Source: Syntrophomonadaceae bacterium (GTDB lineage: Bacteria; Bacillota; Dethiobacteria; DTU022; UBA8154). Taken from it: 32,202 nt of DNA. A program made the position numbers and the translations under genes. Within the stretch, counting starts at the first letter, position 1. Each line of letters starts with the position of its first letter. The stretch covers positions 1 through 32,202 of the forward strand of contig PWRN01000022.1 in NCBI GenBank assembly GCA_003556225.1, written 5' to 3'. The notes below the pieces were generated by a model. The model had not been told where the DNA came from. It was given only the letters and a program-made list of their open reading frames with translations, and ran no database searches. Of the stretch, positions 31,139 through 32,202 are shown in pieces.

Positions 31139-32202
31139 CTATTCTCCTGCGGGAGCTTCTTGCGTTGTTTTCTTGCTGGACTGGATAAAAGAGTACACGT
31201 AGATGACGACGATTTTCAGGATCTTATAGCTGGGAACGGCCAGGATCATTCCCAGCAGCCCGCCCAGCCTGCCGGCGACCATGACCAGAAGAATGATTGT
31301 CAGGGGGCTGATGGAGAGCTTCCTGCCCATCACCTGTGGTTGGATCACGAGGCTTTCGATCTGCTGCACAATGATCACCACGGCAACAACTTTTAACATC
31401 ATCACCGGTGAATTCAGGGCTCCCACGATGACCGCAGGAATGGCCCCGATAAACGGCCCCAAAAACGGGATCACGTTGGTCACCATGGCAAACAGGGCCA
31501 AAACCAGGGGAAAGTCTAACCCGATGATGAGGAAACCGATATAGGCCAGGATCCCCACGCAAATGCAGACGATGAATATCCCCTGGATGTAAGAACTGAT
31601 CGCCTCGTACATCTCCGCCAGGGTCTTCCGCACGCGGGCCGCATGATTTTCTGGAACATATTCCATGAGAATATCCGGCAGCCGATGCCCGTCCCGCAGC
31701 ATGTAAAAGAGGATAAATGGAACCAGGATTAAGATAATCAGGAAATTGGCGACCGCTTCCAGGAAAGCGCTGATGTTGTCCACCACCAGGGAAAAAGAGG
31801 AACGAATTAAATCGGAAAAGCGGGCGGCCAGGTTATCCAGGCTGAAAGATTCCTGCTCCCAAACCCTCGGTAAATATTCTGTTCTCTCCAACGCCAACAG
31901 CAATCCCTGCACATCTTCGATCAGCTCCGGCGCTTCCCGGAGGAGCTTTTCTACTTCCCGCTGCAGGATGGGTCCGATCAGGAAGAAGAGGAAAACCAGG
32001 AGGCCGACGATGAAGAGATAAAGCAGTAAAATGGCCAGCGCCCGGGGAATTTTTCGCTTTTGCAGCCAGTCGACCAACGGGAAGGTGACAAAGTAGAAAA
32101 CACCCGCGATCAGGATCGGGAAAAAAAGGGTATTGATGATAATGATCAGGGGGCGAAAGAGAAAGGATATCTGCGTTCCCACCAGGATGATCAAAAACAA
32201 CA
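31139..32202 (-). CDS. AI-2E family transporter (YtvI/PerM-like), 5' end cut off
   Basis: At least 353 residues are visible of a membrane protein of the AI-2E/PerM/YtvI family, with about seven or eight hydrophobic segments. Family hallmarks are the central IPFLGPFIGAIPAVIVGAL and the late VQQIESLVIQPQVMGRKLSISPLTIILLVMVAGRLGGLLGMILAVP. Members export small molecules or ions, and some are sodium/proton antiporters. The AI-2 signal role applies only to a few. The frame is open to the window edge and the only start inside is a TTG two bases from it without a visible ribosome site, so the real start is probably outside. Confidence 0.85.
   Translation of the reverse strand, partial: LFLIILVGTQISFLFRPLIIIINTLFFPILIAGVFYFVTFPLVDWLQKRKIPRALAILLLYLFIVGLLVFLFFLIGPILQREVEKLLREAPELIEDVQGLLLALERTEYLPRVWEQESFSLDNLAARFSDLIRSSFSLVVDNISAFLEAVANFLIILILVPFILFYMLRDGHRLPDILMEYVPENHAARVRKTLAEMYEAISSYIQGIFIVCICVGILAYIGFLIIGLDFPLVLALFAMVTNVIPFLGPFIGAIPAVIVGALNSPVMMLKVVAVVIIVQQIESLVIQPQVMGRKLSISPLTIILLVMVAGRLGGLLGMILAVPSYKILKIVVIYVYSFIQSSKKTTQEAPAGE

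Noticed and set aside
1-32202. CRISPR arrays, insertion sequences, rRNA genes, toxin-antitoxin or phage-defence operons
   Set aside because: I looked for regularly spaced repeats, transposase or recombinase motifs and rRNA-like stretches and found none.

Overview
The window looks like chromosomal DNA of an anaerobic Firmicute of the Clostridia/Peptococcia type with a mid-range GC content. The evidence is strong AGGAGG-type ribosome sites, frequent TTG and GTG starts, a T-box leader, Firmicute-type LexA and PerR, YtxH and YlbF proteins, and the conserved order mutS-mutL-miaA-hfq-hflX. I see no phage, insertion sequence, integrase or CRISPR array. No species can be named from the sequence alone.

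Left part (1-3668), all on the + strand: a FATP-type acyl-CoA synthetase, a PHA-synthase-like hydrolase with a cysteine nucleophile, and an aspartate/glutamate racemase family protein. Next come about 820 bp without a convincing gene (3669-4489). This gap holds a good match to the Firmicute dif site (4282-4309, read on the - strand) and, 599 bp to its left, a second copy that keeps only the XerD arm and the centre (3683-3710). Gene orientation flips exactly here: everything to the left is +, and nearly everything to the right is -. I read this as the probable replication terminus, with a possible remnant of a Xer-integrated element beside it.

Middle part (4490-8519): two small envelope-type proteins on - (a single-TM DUF948-like protein and YtxH), then the two + exceptions, leuA behind a full leucine T-box and lexA behind an SOS box. 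A short cysteine-rich protein on - follows.

Right part (8794-32202), all on -. In transcription order from the right edge: a truncated AI-2E family permease; tRNA-Trp; proC-proB; a homocitrate-synthase-like enzyme with an aconitase-family large/small pair and a phasin-like protein; an ABC1/UbiB kinase with a membrane protein, an MBL-DUF2007 fusion, a hotdog thioesterase, a small unknown and miaB; perR; a ylbF-family gene; the mismatch repair, tRNA modification and RNA chaperone operon mutS-mutL-miaA-hfq-hflX with a PLP lyase; and glnA.

Themes: branched-chain and 2-oxoacid chain elongation (leuA plus the second synthase and its dehydratase), proline and glutamine synthesis, genome maintenance and stress regulation (lexA, mutSL, perR), and the two-step i6A to ms2i6A tRNA modification (miaA, miaB). 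The most unusual points are the dif pair, the hairpin placed between ribosome site and start codon of the homocitrate-synthase-like gene, and the unresolved role of that synthase cluster.
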